NCBI GenBank assembly: GCA_019637195.1
Contig: JAHBWA010000066.1
Span: 1 to 45,124, forward strand
Length of the DNA: 45,124 nucleotides
Direction: 5' to 3'
Source of the DNA: Labilithrix sp.
GTDB taxonomy: Bacteria > Myxococcota_A > Polyangia > Polyangiales > Polyangiaceae
The notes below the pieces were generated by a model. That model searched no databases and was not told where the DNA came from. It saw only the letters and a program-made list of their open reading frames with translations. Position numbers and translations under genes: made by a program. The first letter of the stretch is position 1. Each line of letters opens with the position of its first letter. Positions 15,522 to 24,007 of the stretch are shown here, in pieces.

Positions 15522-16796
15522 GTGGTGCCCGCTCACACCGTCGACGATCCGCGCGCCGCCCTCCGCTCGATGGTGCTCGTCGGGGCGCTCTTCTTCCTCT
15601 TCGGCTTCATCACCTGGATGAACGGGCCGCTCATCGCGTTCGTACAGCTGGCGTTCGAGCTCGGCGAGGTGGGCGCCTTCTTCGTCCCGCTCGCGTTCTA
15701 CCTCTCGTATTTCTTCTTCGCGTTGCCCGGGGCGTGGGTGCTCCGCCGGACGGGCATGAAGCGCGGGATGTTCGTCGGGCTCGCGGTGATGGCGCTCGGC
15801 GCGCTCGGCTTCGCGGAGCTCGCGGCCGCGCGGTCGTACCCGGGCGTGCTCGCGAGCCTCTTCGTGACCGGCGCGGGGCTCTCGCTGCTTCAGACCGCGG
15901 TGAACCCCTACGTGAGCATCCTCGGTCCGCACGAGACGGCCGCGCGGCGCATCGCGATCATGGGGATCTGCAACAAGCTGGGTGGTTTGCTCGCGCCGCT
16001 CGTGGCGGGGTCCTTCGTGCTGCGCGATCTGGACGCCTTCGCGGCCCGCGTGGACGCCGCGCCCGTCGCCGCGCGCGAGCTCCTCCGCGCCGAGCTCGCT
16101 CACGCCATTCGCGCCCCGTACCTCGTCATGGCGCTCGTCCTCGTCGTCCTCGCGGCGGGCACGCGCCTGTCTCCGCTGCCGGCGCTCCGCGCCGAGACGC
16201 GCGCCGAAGCGGCGAGCCGCCCGCTCCGCCGCTTCCCGCACGTGTGGCTCGGCGCGCTCTGTATCTTCGCGTACGTCGGCGTCGAGGTGATGGCGGGGGA
16301 CGCCATCGGCACCTACGGCAAGAGCTTCGATTTGCCGCTCGACCAGACGAAGTTCTTCACGTCCTTCACGCTCGCCGCCATGCTGCTGGGCTACGTGGCG
16401 GGGCTCGTCGCGATCCCGCGCTGGGTGACCCAGGAGCGCTACCTCGCGCTCTCCGCGGCGCTCGGCGTGGTGCTCACGCTCGGCGCGTTCTTCACCTCGG
16501 GCGGCGCGTCGGTCGCGTTCGTGGCGGCGCTCGGCTTCGCCAACGCGATGATGTGGCCGGCCATCTTCCCGCTCGGCATCCGCGGCCTCGGCGCCCTCAC
16601 CGAGGCGGGCTCGGCGCTGCTCGTGATGGGCATCATCGGCGGCGCCGTCGTCCCGCAGGTCTTCGCCGTGGTGAAGCAGCACGCCGACGTGCAGTGGACG
16701 TTCCTGGCGTTGATGGCGCCATCGTACCTCTACATCCTCCACTTCGCGCTGCGCGGGCACCGCGCTGGACTCGGGGCCGCTGGCGCGGCGACGTGA
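15522..16796 (+). CDS. Sugar:H+ symporter, MFS FucP/GluP family
   Basis: Major facilitator with about 12 membrane helices in 424 residues. Family signatures are 'LFFLFGFITWMNGPLIAF' in helix 1 (FucP-type 'FflwGf.twlNg.L') and 'QTAVNPYVSILGPHETAARR' around 125-145, followed by 'IAIMGICNKLGG', the characteristic GluP/FucP helix 4-5 loop. Members carry glucose, galactose, fucose or N-acetylglucosamine with protons. The specific sugar cannot be read from sequence. Two adjacent GTG codons (15522 and 15525) can serve as start; no ATG lies close enough to keep helix 1 intact. The converging neighbour glpD ends 24 bases after this gene, so the 3' ends face each other. Confidence 0.88.
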   Translation: MVPAHTVDDPRAALRSMVLVGALFFLFGFITWMNGPLIAFVQLAFELGEVGAFFVPLAFYLSYFFFALPGAWVLRRTGMKRGMFVGLAVMALGALGFAELAAARSYPGVLASLFVTGAGLSLLQTAVNPYVSILGPHETAARRIAIMGICNKLGGLLAPLVAGSFVLRDLDAFAARVDAAPVAARELLRAELAHAIRAPYLVMALVLVVLAAGTRLSPLPALRAETRAEAASRPLRRFPHVWLGALCIFAYVGVEVMAGDAIGTYGKSFDLPLDQTKFFTSFTLAAMLLGYVAGLVAIPRWVTQERYLALSAALGVVLTLGAFFTSGGASVAFVAALGFANAMMWPAIFPLGIRGLGALTEAGSALLVMGIIGGAVVPQVFAVVKQHADVQWTFLALMAPSYLYILHFALRGHRAGLGAAGAAT

Positions 16797-16820
16797 TCGC
16801 GCCGCGCGCGGCCCGCGCGC

Positions 16821-18380
16821 TCAGGGCGAGTAGGCCTTCTTCCAGGTCTCCCGGTAGCTCGCGAGCTCGGCGTCCCACCGGGCGTCGTCCCAGCCGAGCT
16901 CGGGCTGCACGAGCGCGCGGATGTCCGTGACGAGATCGAGCCCGCCGTTCGGGAGGAGCAGGCCGAGGCGTACGCGCCGGAGCAGGAGATCGGACAGCGT
17001 GACGACGCCCTCGGCGCGCGCCGCGTGGCGGAGCTCGCTCCAGAGCGCGATCGATCCGGGGATGTGATGGCAGCGCTCGCGGTCGGCGACGATCTCGAGG
17101 ATCTCGGGGCCGAAGCGGCCGAGCAGGCGGACGCGGTCGTCGTCGGTGACCGAGCCCGGCCAGTCGATGCCGTCGACGTTGGGCTCGAGGACGCGCGTGC
17201 GCGGCGAGAGGCCGCCGAGCTCCTCCTCCGCCGCCGCGAGCGCGTCGCGCGCCATGACCGCGAAGGTGGTCAGCTTTCCGCCGGTGATCGTCAGGAGGCC
17301 GTTCTCCTTCCAGATGGCGTGCTCGCGCGACTCCTTCGACGGATCGGACTTGCCCGTGTCGATGACCGGGCGGACGCCCGACCACGTCGAGATGACGTCC
17401 TTCTCGGTGATCTCCGCGGCGGGGAACGCCTTCTGCACGGTCTCGAGCAGGTACTCGCGCTCGGCGTCGCTGATCGCCGGCTCCTCGTCGAGCGCGCCGT
17501 GATCGACGTCGGTCGTCCCGAGGATCGTCACGCCCTCCCACGGGATCGCGAACACCGCGCGCTGGTCGCGCGGGTGGAGCAGGCTCACCGCCTCGGGGAG
17601 CGGGAGGCGCTTGTGCTCGAACGTGAGGTGGCTGCCGCGGATGCGGCGGAGGCGCTTGTCCTGCCCGAGCTGGGCGCGGAGCTCGTCGGCCCAGGCTCCG
17701 GTGGCGTTGATGACGATCTTGGCCTCGACCTCGGCGGTGCGCGAGGCGCCCGGCGCCATGTCGCGCACGACGACGCCGCGGACGCGGCCGTCGGCCGTGC
17801 GGAGGAGCTGGTCGGCGCGCGCGTAGTTGATCGCCGTGCCGCCTTGCTTCACCGCCTCGCGGAGCACGCGGAGGACGAGGCGCGAGTCGTCGGTCTGCGC
17901 GTCGAAGTAGCGGTAGCCGCCCTCGACCGCCGAGCCGTCGAGCGACGGGATGCGCGCGACGATCGCGTCGCGCGACTGCGATTCGTGGGCCCACTTCCCG
18001 GCGAGGGCGTCGTACATCGCGAGGCCGACGCCGTACATCCACTTGGGCATCTGGTCGCCGGGGAACACGCCGAGCGAGAAGCCGAGCGCGTTGACGAGCC
18101 CGGCGCCTTCCTGCATCAGGCGCTCGCGCTCGCGCACCGACTTGCGCGTGACGAGGAACTGACCCTGGCGGAGGTAGCGGAGCCCGCCGTGCACGAGCTT
18201 GGTGGAGCGGCTCGATGTCCCGGACGAGAAGTCCTGCGCCTCGACGAGGAGCACCTTCTTGCCGTGCCGGGCGGCCTCCCCCAGGATGCCCGCGCCGGTG
18301 ATCCCGCCACCGACGATGACGAGGTCCCACGGCTGATCGAGGCGGCTCCAGATCTCGTCGCGGAATCCTCTCAGCCACAT
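16821..18380 (-). CDS. glpD: FAD-dependent glycerol-3-phosphate dehydrogenase
   Basis: Membrane-associated flavoenzyme oxidising sn-glycerol 3-phosphate to dihydroxyacetone phosphate and feeding electrons to quinone. ATG 18380 places the FAD fold 'DLVIVGGGITGAGI' at 19-32, as in known GlpD. 'SSGTSSRSTKLVHGGLRYL' at about 51-70 is the family hallmark, and 'TGGKLTTFAVMARDA' near 360 is the conserved substrate-side motif before the C-terminal helical domain. At 519 residues the length is typical. Longer in-frame extensions (to 18557) overlap the start of the divergent aldehyde dehydrogenase gene and are low-complexity, so they are rejected. The 128-base gap to that gene must contain both promoters. 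It shares carbon-metabolism context with the sugar transporter. Confidence 0.93.
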   Translation of the reverse strand: MWLRGFRDEIWSRLDQPWDLVIVGGGITGAGILGEAARHGKKVLLVEAQDFSSGTSSRSTKLVHGGLRYLRQGQFLVTRKSVRERERLMQEGAGLVNALGFSLGVFPGDQMPKWMYGVGLAMYDALAGKWAHESQSRDAIVARIPSLDGSAVEGGYRYFDAQTDDSRLVLRVLREAVKQGGTAINYARADQLLRTADGRVRGVVVRDMAPGASRTAEVEAKIVINATGAWADELRAQLGQDKRLRRIRGSHLTFEHKRLPLPEAVSLLHPRDQRAVFAIPWEGVTILGTTDVDHGALDEEPAISDAEREYLLETVQKAFPAAEITEKDVISTWSGVRPVIDTGKSDPSKESREHAIWKENGLLTITGGKLTTFAVMARDALAAAEEELGGLSPRTRVLEPNVDGIDWPGSVTDDDRVRLLGRFGPEILEIVADRERCHHIPGSIALWSELRHAARAEGVVTLSDLLLRRVRLGLLLPNGGLDLVTDIRALVQPELGWDDARWDAELASYRETWKKAYSP

Positions 18381-18508
18381 GACGCTGCTCGCATGGGCCG
18401 AGGAGCCTAGTCGACCTTCGGAAGACTGTCGCCCTCCGCTTTGATAGGCTCCGTCCCCTCGGGTCCCAGCCGTCGCTCGCGCTGGCCCTGGAGAGAGTGG
18501 AGACCTCG

Positions 18509-19969
18509 ATGACGCTCGCCGAAAACCTGACGCCCTCGGGCCATCCCGTCGCCGCATCCGGACCGGCGGGGGAGCTCCGCGGCATACTCGGCCGCATGCG
18601 CGCCGCCGCGCGCAAGAGCGGGCCGCCCGACTACGACGCGCGCGTCGAGCACCTCGACAAGCTCGAGCGCGCCATCCTCGAGAAGAAGCACGACCTCGCG
18701 AAGGCCGTGTCGATGGACTACGGCAACCGCTCGAGGCACGAGACGCTCGCCGCCGAGGTGATGGTCGTCGTCAACGAGATCAAGCACGTCCGCACGCACC
18801 TCCACGAGTGGATGGAGACCGAGCCGCGCGAGGTCGCGTGGATGTTCTTGCCGGGCCGCGCCGAGGTGGTGATGCAGCCGGTCGGGGTGGTCGGCATCGT
18901 CGCGCCTTGGAACTACCCGGTGCAGCTGTCGCTCTCGCCGCTCGTCAATGCGCTCGCCGCCGGCAACCGCGTGATGATCAAGCCGTCGGAGCTCGCCGGC
19001 GACGCCGCCGAGGTCATCAAGCAGATCATCGCCGAGACCTTCGCGGCCGACCACGTCACCGTGGTGACGGGCGGGCCGGACGTCGCCGAGGCCTTCACGC
19101 ACCTCCCGTTCGATCACCTCGTCTTTACGGGCTCGTCGCGCCTAGGCAAGCTCGTGATGAAGGCCGCCGCGGAGAACCTGGTGCCCGTGACCCTCGAGCT
19201 CGGCGGCAAGTCGCCGGCGATCGTCGGTGAGGGCTACTCGCTCCAGCAGGCCGCGCAGAAGATCATGTTCGGCAAGTGCTTCAACGCCGGGCAGACCTGC
19301 GTAGCGCCCGACTACGCGATCCTCCCGAAGGGTCGCGTCGACGCCTTCGTCGAGGAGTGCCGCGCCGCGGTCGGCAAGATGTACCCTAGCCTCGGCCAGA
19401 ACCCGGACTACACGACCATCATCAGCGACGCCCACTACGAGCGCTTGCAGGCCTACCTCAAGGACGCGCGTGACCGCGGCGCCAAGATCATCGAGCTGAA
19501 CCCGGCGAAGGAGGAGCTCGATCCGAACTCGCGCAAGATGGCGCCGATCCTCTTGCTCCACCCGAAGGACGAGATGCTCGTCATGCAGGAGGAGATCTTC
19601 GGCCCGATCATGCCGATCTTCACCTACGAAACGCTCGACGAGGCCATCGCCTACGTCAACGATCACCCGCGCCCGCTCGCGCTCTACTACTTCGACGACA
19701 GCCAGCGGCGGATCGATCGCGTGCTCCGTGAGACGGTCTCGGGCGGCGTCACCGTCAACGACGTGATGCTCCACGTCGCGCAGTCCGATCTGCCGTTCGG
19801 CGGCGCCGGGCCGAGCGGCATCGGCGCGTACCACGGGCGCGAGGGCTTCGAGGCCTTCACCAAGAAGAAGCCGGTGTTCTACCAGAGCCGGCTCAACGCC
19901 ATGGGGATGCTGCGTCCGCCGTACGCGGGGCGGATCGACTGGGTGCTGAAGACGCTGCTCGGGAAGTAG
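18509..19969 (+). CDS. Aldehyde dehydrogenase, coniferyl-aldehyde-dehydrogenase-like
   Basis: NAD(P)-dependent aldehyde dehydrogenase. Visible motifs are 'VGIVAPWNYPVQLSLSPLVN' around 128-147, 'IKPSELA', catalytic-base Glu230 in 'VTLELGGKSP' and nucleophile Cys264 in 'FNAGQTCVAPDY'. 'EEIFGPIMPI' and 'LPFGGAGPSGIGAYHG' occur later in the expected order. The short class-3-like architecture, and the C-terminus that ends in a membrane-proximal helix without the larger class extensions, fit the CalB/coniferyl aldehyde group, which also oxidises medium- and long-chain aldehydes. ATG 18509 is preferred over GTG 18497 because GGAG lies 7 bases upstream. It is divergent from glpD. Actual substrate unknown. 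Confidence 0.9.
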   Translation: MTLAENLTPSGHPVAASGPAGELRGILGRMRAAARKSGPPDYDARVEHLDKLERAILEKKHDLAKAVSMDYGNRSRHETLAAEVMVVVNEIKHVRTHLHEWMETEPREVAWMFLPGRAEVVMQPVGVVGIVAPWNYPVQLSLSPLVNALAAGNRVMIKPSELAGDAAEVIKQIIAETFAADHVTVVTGGPDVAEAFTHLPFDHLVFTGSSRLGKLVMKAAAENLVPVTLELGGKSPAIVGEGYSLQQAAQKIMFGKCFNAGQTCVAPDYAILPKGRVDAFVEECRAAVGKMYPSLGQNPDYTTIISDAHYERLQAYLKDARDRGAKIIELNPAKEELDPNSRKMAPILLLHPKDEMLVMQEEIFGPIMPIFTYETLDEAIAYVNDHPRPLALYYFDDSQRRIDRVLRETVSGGVTVNDVMLHVAQSDLPFGGAGPSGIGAYHGREGFEAFTKKKPVFYQSRLNAMGMLRPPYAGRIDWVLKTLLGK

Positions 19970-20122
19970 CGCCGGGGCCGCGCCGGCGTCGCGGACGTTC
20001 GGCGGGCTCGCGCGCGGAATACGCTCTTCGTCGGCGGCGTTCACCGCGCACGATTCGATGAGCTCCGATGGCGAAGACCCGGCCCCGAGGAGCGGGCAGC
20101 AAAGCGCGAGCTCGGTCTCGAC

Positions 20123-21181
20123 GTGGTGAGGCCGCATGATCCGCGAAAACCGCATGACCCGCGGCGGTCGCTCCGCGGCGGCCGCAGCTCTTTTCGCGCG
20201 CCGGCGCTCCTGCTCGCGGTCGTATCGGTCCTCGCGCTCGGCGCTGGGGTCACGCTCGTCGTCCACCGTCGTCCACCGTCGTCTCCGACGAGCGCCAATG
20301 GCGACGGCGCAGCGGCGACTCGCACGAGCGAGCACGATGCGCAAGGCGACGACGTCGCTCCCTTGTCCGACGAGTGCTGGCTCGCAAGCAGGCACATCGA
20401 GGAGGCTCGCGAGCACGCGTGGGTACGCGCGCACCTCGAGCTCAGGACCACGGTCAGGGCGAGCAAGGCGCCCGCCGGAGCTCCGATCGAGTGGCACGTC
20501 GCCGTTCCCGAGCACCTGCGTACGCTGTTCCCGGCGGTGAGCCGTGACGGTCGGACCGTCGTCGCGCGCTATCGGGAGAGCGCGTCCCAGGAGATCGTCG
20601 ACGACGTCGAGCGCATGTCCTTCTTTTCGGTGACGACCGGCAAACCCATCGCGACATTCGTGCTCGACATGGCGCGCGAGCTGGATCTCGGAACGAAGGC
20701 GTCGCCCGCGGCGCTCCGCGAAGCACGAGAGCGGGACCGCGTCGCCGCGAATCGGCTCCTGGATGCGACGGAATGGCGTCGTCTCCCGACTTCCCGCATG
20801 GCCGACGATATCTGTCCCGGCGCGTTCGAGGAGCTCGACCGGGAGCGCAGTCGGCGCCAAGATTGGGAATGGGATCGCGTCGCGCGGTTCGAGGGGGAGG
20901 GCGTCGATCTCGAGTACGACCCGGCCCAGAAGCAAATCATCGTGCGCGCGGTCGCGGAGGACGGGAGTCTCTCGATCGGCACCCGTCCTGCCGATCGCGG
21001 TTTCGTCGGGCCCTGCGGTGAACCGGCGGTGGCCCTCGACGTCGACGCCTTCGGCTCGCGGAGCCTCGGGGTCTTCTTCGTCGTCCCCAACGGGGACGTC
21101 AGGTATGACAAAGAACGTCGCGGATGTTCGTTCCGGTCGATGGCCGACCGGATGCGCGCCGTCTACGTCCCCGGCAAGTGA
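20123..21181 (+). CDS. Single-pass membrane protein of unknown function
   Basis: 352 residues starting at GTG 20123 (GTG 20126 is equally possible). A basic N-terminus 'RKPHDPRRSLRGGRSSFR' precedes one membrane helix 'APALLLAVVSVLALGAGVTLVV' at about 27-48. The rest would lie outside the cytoplasm: a polar Ser/Ala linker and then a globular part with strands such as 'DGRTVVARYRESASQ' and 'LGVFFVVPNGDVRYD', and three Cys residues. No named domain was recognised. The layout is that of an anti-sigma- or FHA-free sensor-like anchor protein, but nothing in the sequence shows signalling. It stands alone between the aldehyde dehydrogenase and the convergent PEBP-like gene. Confidence 0.7.
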   Translation: MVRPHDPRKPHDPRRSLRGGRSSFRAPALLLAVVSVLALGAGVTLVVHRRPPSSPTSANGDGAAATRTSEHDAQGDDVAPLSDECWLASRHIEEAREHAWVRAHLELRTTVRASKAPAGAPIEWHVAVPEHLRTLFPAVSRDGRTVVARYRESASQEIVDDVERMSFFSVTTGKPIATFVLDMARELDLGTKASPAALREARERDRVAANRLLDATEWRRLPTSRMADDICPGAFEELDRERSRRQDWEWDRVARFEGEGVDLEYDPAQKQIIVRAVAEDGSLSIGTRPADRGFVGPCGEPAVALDVDAFGSRSLGVFFVVPNGDVRYDKERRGCSFRSMADRMRAVYVPGK

Positions 21182-21221
21182 CCCGCGCTCGGACTGCGGT
21201 CCGGTCAGGCCCGGAGCTCGC

Positions 21222-21851
21222 TCACTTCGGCGTGAACTTCAGCGTGAGCTTCGTGCTCTCGATGTCTTGCTTCTTGATCGCCTTCTCCGCGTCGGCGACC
21301 TTCGAGTCGGCCGAGAGGCCGTCGAGGCTGGCGACCTTGAGCGCGTAGAGGACGAACTCGTACTCGTGCGCGGTCTGCGGGCAGGGGCCGGCGTAGCCGG
21401 GCGTGCCCTTGTAGCTGAGCGATTGCTTCGCGCCGGCGGGTTTCGACAGCTCGTGCTTCGCGGAGAGGCCCTCCGGGAGGCTCGTGACGTCCGCGGGGAT
21501 GTCGTAGATCGCCGAGTGGAGGAAGTTGGTCGTCGCGTCGATGAAGACGATCGCGTAGCTCAGCGTGCCCTCGGGGCCGGGCGTCCACGACAGCGGCGGC
21601 GAGACCTCGCGCTTGCCGCCCTCTCCCTGGCAGGAGTGCACGGGCGGGAGCTCGTCGCCGTCGTCGAAGGCGGTGCTGGTGAGCGTCATCGGCCCGGCCG
21701 GCTCGCTCGAGCCCGCGTCGTCGGTCTCGCCCGTGCCCGCCCCGCCGTCTTCGGACTGTCCGCTCGGGACCACGGTGGTCGTCGACGAGCAGGCGATGAC
21801 GGAGGCCGCGGCGAGCGCGAGGGCGAGCGAGGTGGCGAGGACGGAGCGCAT
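21222..21851 (-). CDS. YbhB/YbcL-type (PEBP/RKIP-like) lipoprotein
   Basis: Phosphatidylethanolamine-binding-protein-like fold exported as a lipoprotein. ATG 21851 begins 'MRSVLATSLALALAAASVIAC' with lipobox 'VIAC' (Cys21) and an acidic Gly/Ser linker. The PEBP family signs follow in order: 'LTSTAFDDGDELPPVHSC', 'SPPLSWTPGPEGTLSYAIVF' and 'HSAIYDIPADVTSLPEG', then 'GYAGPCPQTAHEYEFVLYAL', which is the YbhB-specific 'gY.GPcPp.g..H.Y.f.lyAL' motif with HEYEF. Ligands and function of bacterial members are unsettled. The longer in-frame N-terminus to 21992 lacks a signal peptide. The L,D-transpeptidase gene lies 52 bases upstream on the same strand, so the two may be co-transcribed. Confidence 0.88.
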   Translation of the reverse strand: MRSVLATSLALALAAASVIACSSTTTVVPSGQSEDGGAGTGETDDAGSSEPAGPMTLTSTAFDDGDELPPVHSCQGEGGKREVSPPLSWTPGPEGTLSYAIVFIDATTNFLHSAIYDIPADVTSLPEGLSAKHELSKPAGAKQSLSYKGTPGYAGPCPQTAHEYEFVLYALKVASLDGLSADSKVADAEKAIKKQDIESTKLTLKFTPK

Positions 21852-21903
21852 GGCGGGGCTCTCGTTCGCACACGAAGCGCGTCCGGTCAAATGAGCACGT
21901 CTC

Positions 21904-22962
21904 TCAGAGGCCGATCTCGGCGGGCGTGCAGACGCGGCCGAGCCGGTCGTCGCAGGCGATCTTCTTCGCGCAGAAGTCCGCCGGGAGCTCACCGCCCGGG
22001 CGCGCCGCGGCGAGGGGCTTCAGCGCGGCGAGGCTCGACCTCGGCATGGAGCAGATGTGGCCACGGACCGCGTGCTCCGAGAAGTCGTAGTATCGACCGG
22101 AGACGCCGCCCTGCCACTTCATGTTCGGCGGGAGATCCTTGCCGTCGGGCATCTCGGTGGCGACCCACGAGCCGAACATGACGACGTTCTCGGCGCCGTG
22201 CACGGAGGCCGGACGCTTCGCGCCGCTGTCCGTCGGGTAGTCGACGTCGATGTACTTGCCTTCGTAGCTGTCGTAGTCGGCGATGACCTTCACCTTCGCG
22301 GTGGTCGTCGGCGCCATCGGGGTATTCGCCGGGTAGACCTTGCGCATGCTGATCCCGAGCACGTGCGCCAGCTCGACGACGTGCTCGCCCATCATCCGGT
22401 TGCAACCGGCGGAGACCTGACCGCGGCGGAGGTACCAGACGTTGAGGTCGCCGGGCGCCTCGTTGTCCTGGTCGGTGATCGGGCCGTGGAAGGCGATCCC
22501 GCCGTTATACGCGATGAACGGGAAGCCGCCCCACGGCACGTCGTGCCAGCCTTCGGACTGCGTGAACGCGGCGCCGTTCGGCCGGTACGGCCTCGCGGAG
22601 TGAAACGAGTACGTCCCGGGGCGCGAGTTGCTCTTGCCCGCCTTCGCGGTCGCGATCGGGTAGACGACATCGACGCGGAGCCTGCCGTTCTCCGTCTTGG
22701 TCTTCACGTGCGGGAGCTCCGGCAGCCGCGTGCCGGCCGGGAGGTAGCCGGTGACGCGCGCGGTGTGTCCGGTGAGCGACGCCGTGACGGACGGATTCTG
22801 CAGGGCGGGGAGGGGGCCGGAGTAAAACCAGTGATCGTCGACCTTGCGGCTCACGATCGCATCTTCGTTCGATTCGACGTCATCGTCGGCGTCGACGGCG
22901 CAGGCGCCGAGACCGAGGGCGAGGGAACCAACAACCATGGTGAGGGCGGCGAGGCGGGACAT
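21904..22962 (-). CDS. L,D-transpeptidase (YkuD-like) lipoprotein
   Basis: Putative periplasmic L,D-transpeptidase, which makes 3-3 cross-links in peptidoglycan or attaches proteins to it. ATG 22962 opens a signal sequence with a good lipobox, 'LGAC' (Cys21), and GGAG lies 11 bases upstream. The catalytic region shows 'GIAFHGPITDQD' (His159) and then 'RRGQVSAGCNRM' (Cys187), matching the HxxG...S(H/x)GCxR signature of the YkuD domain; the usual 'SHGC' is 'SAGC' here. A conserved Trp-rich segment 'DVPWGGFPFIAYNGG' precedes it. Several additional Cys residues close the C-terminus. Upstream in-frame sequence to 23118 is not signal-like. At 352 residues it is longer than minimal LDTs because of an N-terminal beta-rich region. 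Confidence 0.82.
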   Translation of the reverse strand: MSRLAALTMVVGSLALGLGACAVDADDDVESNEDAIVSRKVDDHWFYSGPLPALQNPSVTASLTGHTARVTGYLPAGTRLPELPHVKTKTENGRLRVDVVYPIATAKAGKSNSRPGTYSFHSARPYRPNGAAFTQSEGWHDVPWGGFPFIAYNGGIAFHGPITDQDNEAPGDLNVWYLRRGQVSAGCNRMMGEHVVELAHVLGISMRKVYPANTPMAPTTTAKVKVIADYDSYEGKYIDVDYPTDSGAKRPASVHGAENVVMFGSWVATEMPDGKDLPPNMKWQGGVSGRYYDFSEHAVRGHICSMPRSSLAALKPLAAARPGGELPADFCAKKIACDDRLGRVCTPAEIGL

Positions 22963-23150
22963 GTTCTTGATTTCTCCGAGCAACTGGGCAGCTGAGGTTT
23001 CCTCTAAGCGCGAGTTATGCCAAGCACACGGAACCCCACCCCGCACGTGAAAGTGCGCGCTTATCCCACATCTTTCAGAGTGCGCTGGATCGCGAAATGT
23101 CCGTTTCCCCTGGATCAACCGGGCGACCGCGGGCCGGTAGACTCCCTGGC

Positions 23151-23570
23151 ATGAAGGTTCACCAGGAGGTGCTCGAGGTGGGGACGCGGGGCCGCGGGTT
23201 CACCGATCTGTCCGAGCGGATCGACGCCGTGATCGCCGCCTCGGGCGTGCGCACGGGTCTGGCGACCGTGTTCGTGCAGCACACGAGCGCGTCGCTCGTC
23301 GTGCAGGAGAACGCCGATCCGGCGGTGCGCCGCGATCTCGAGCGCTGGATCGGCAAGGTCGCGCCGGAGGATGCGGAGGCGTACGAGCACGACGACGAGG
23401 GGCTCGACGACATGCCGGCGCACCTCCGCGCGGCCATCACCCGGACGAGCGAGGTCGTGCCGGTCACGAACGGTCGCCTCGGGCTCGGAACGTGGCAGGC
23501 GATTTACCTCTGGGAGCATCGCCGCGCGCCGCACGCCCGGCGCGTGATCGTCCACGTCCAGGGCGCGTAG
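23151..23570 (+). CDS. yjbQ: YjbQ family protein (UPF0047)
   Basis: Small, widely conserved protein of the YjbQ/UPF0047 family, reported to have weak thiamine-phosphate synthase activity and often annotated as 'secondary thiamine-phosphate synthase'. Family hallmarks are 'VFVQHTSASLVVQENADP' at about 39-56, 'DDMPAHLRAAI' near 93 and 'NGRLGLGTWQAIYLWEHR' at about 111-128; the conserved His residues in these form a metal- or phosphate-binding site in solved members. ATG 23151 gives the standard 139-residue length, and the alternative start at 23097 only adds an untypical leader. It stands between the divergent L,D-transpeptidase gene and a convergent small gene. Confidence 0.92.
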   Translation: MKVHQEVLEVGTRGRGFTDLSERIDAVIAASGVRTGLATVFVQHTSASLVVQENADPAVRRDLERWIGKVAPEDAEAYEHDDEGLDDMPAHLRAAITRTSEVVPVTNGRLGLGTWQAIYLWEHRRAPHARRVIVHVQGA

Positions 23571-23594
23571 CCCGCCCGACCGAGCCGGCGCGGC

Positions 23595-23894
23595 TCAGCG
23601 TGGGCGCGGCAGGCGGCGCCCGCGCCCTCGGCGCCACACGCCACCCGCGAGGAGGAGCGCGCTCGCCACGAGGCCAAAGACGGCGGCCTTTCCCAGCCGG
23701 CCCGGCAGGCCCTCGTTGGTGGCGCCCTCGGCCGTCCCGCGTTCGTGTGTGGCGGCGTCGTCCGTCCGGCCCTCGGCCGGCGTCGCGGCGATCTCCTGCG
23801 GTACCCCGGCGTCGCGCGCTCCGTCGATCTCGGCGGCGCTCGCCGGGGACGCGAGCGCGAACGTGACGGCGATCGCGAGGAGGGGCCGGCGCAT
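23595..23894 (-). CDS. Secreted small protein with C-terminal membrane helix
   Basis: 99 residues: a signal peptide 'MRRPLLAIAVTFALASPASA' with a clear Ala-x-Ala cleavage site, then about 45 polar residues rich in Glu, Thr, Ala and Gly with no Cys. A hydrophobic helix 'AVFGLVASALLLAGGVW' (about 70-86) follows, and then an Arg-rich tail. This signal peptide, linker, helix and basic tail layout is that of C-terminally anchored or sorted surface proteins (CTERM-like), but the MYXO-CTERM Gly-Cys motif is absent. No family was recognised. It ends 24 bases from the convergent yjbQ gene. The TM2 gene upstream on this strand has its own terminator in between, so this gene probably has its own promoter. 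Confidence 0.6.
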   Translation of the reverse strand: MRRPLLAIAVTFALASPASAAEIDGARDAGVPQEIAATPAEGRTDDAATHERGTAEGATNEGLPGRLGKAAVFGLVASALLLAGGVWRRGRGRRLPRPR

Positions 23895-23949
23895 GGCGCT
23901 CGTCGTAGCTGGTCGGCGCCGCGGGATCGAGGGGGCTTTGCGCCACAAA

Positions 23950-23982
23950 AGACGAAACGCCCCGCACGCGAGTGCGGGGCGT
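23950..23982 (-). terminator. Rho-independent terminator of the TM2 gene
   Basis: A perfect 11-bp stem, ACGCCCCGCAC / GTGCGGGGCGT, with a 4-base loop occupies 23957-23982. Read on the minus strand it is followed by TTTCGTCTTTTGT. It lies 25 bases beyond the TM2 stop codon and upstream of the next minus-strand start. Confidence 0.85.
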
Positions 23983-24007
23983 CGTGCGCGTGTCCGCGGC
24001 GGGAGGC

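Noticed and set aside
15096..16760. Long minus-strand frame opposite the sugar transporter
   Set aside because: Shadow of the transporter; only the last 87 codons (from 15359) look like a membrane protein.
23007..23022. A sigma-54-like site upstream of the L,D-transpeptidase (TGGCA...GCGCT with GG-N10-GC spacing)
   Set aside because: The -12 element deviates from TTGC and such GG-N10-GC pairs are expected by chance in this GC-rich DNA.
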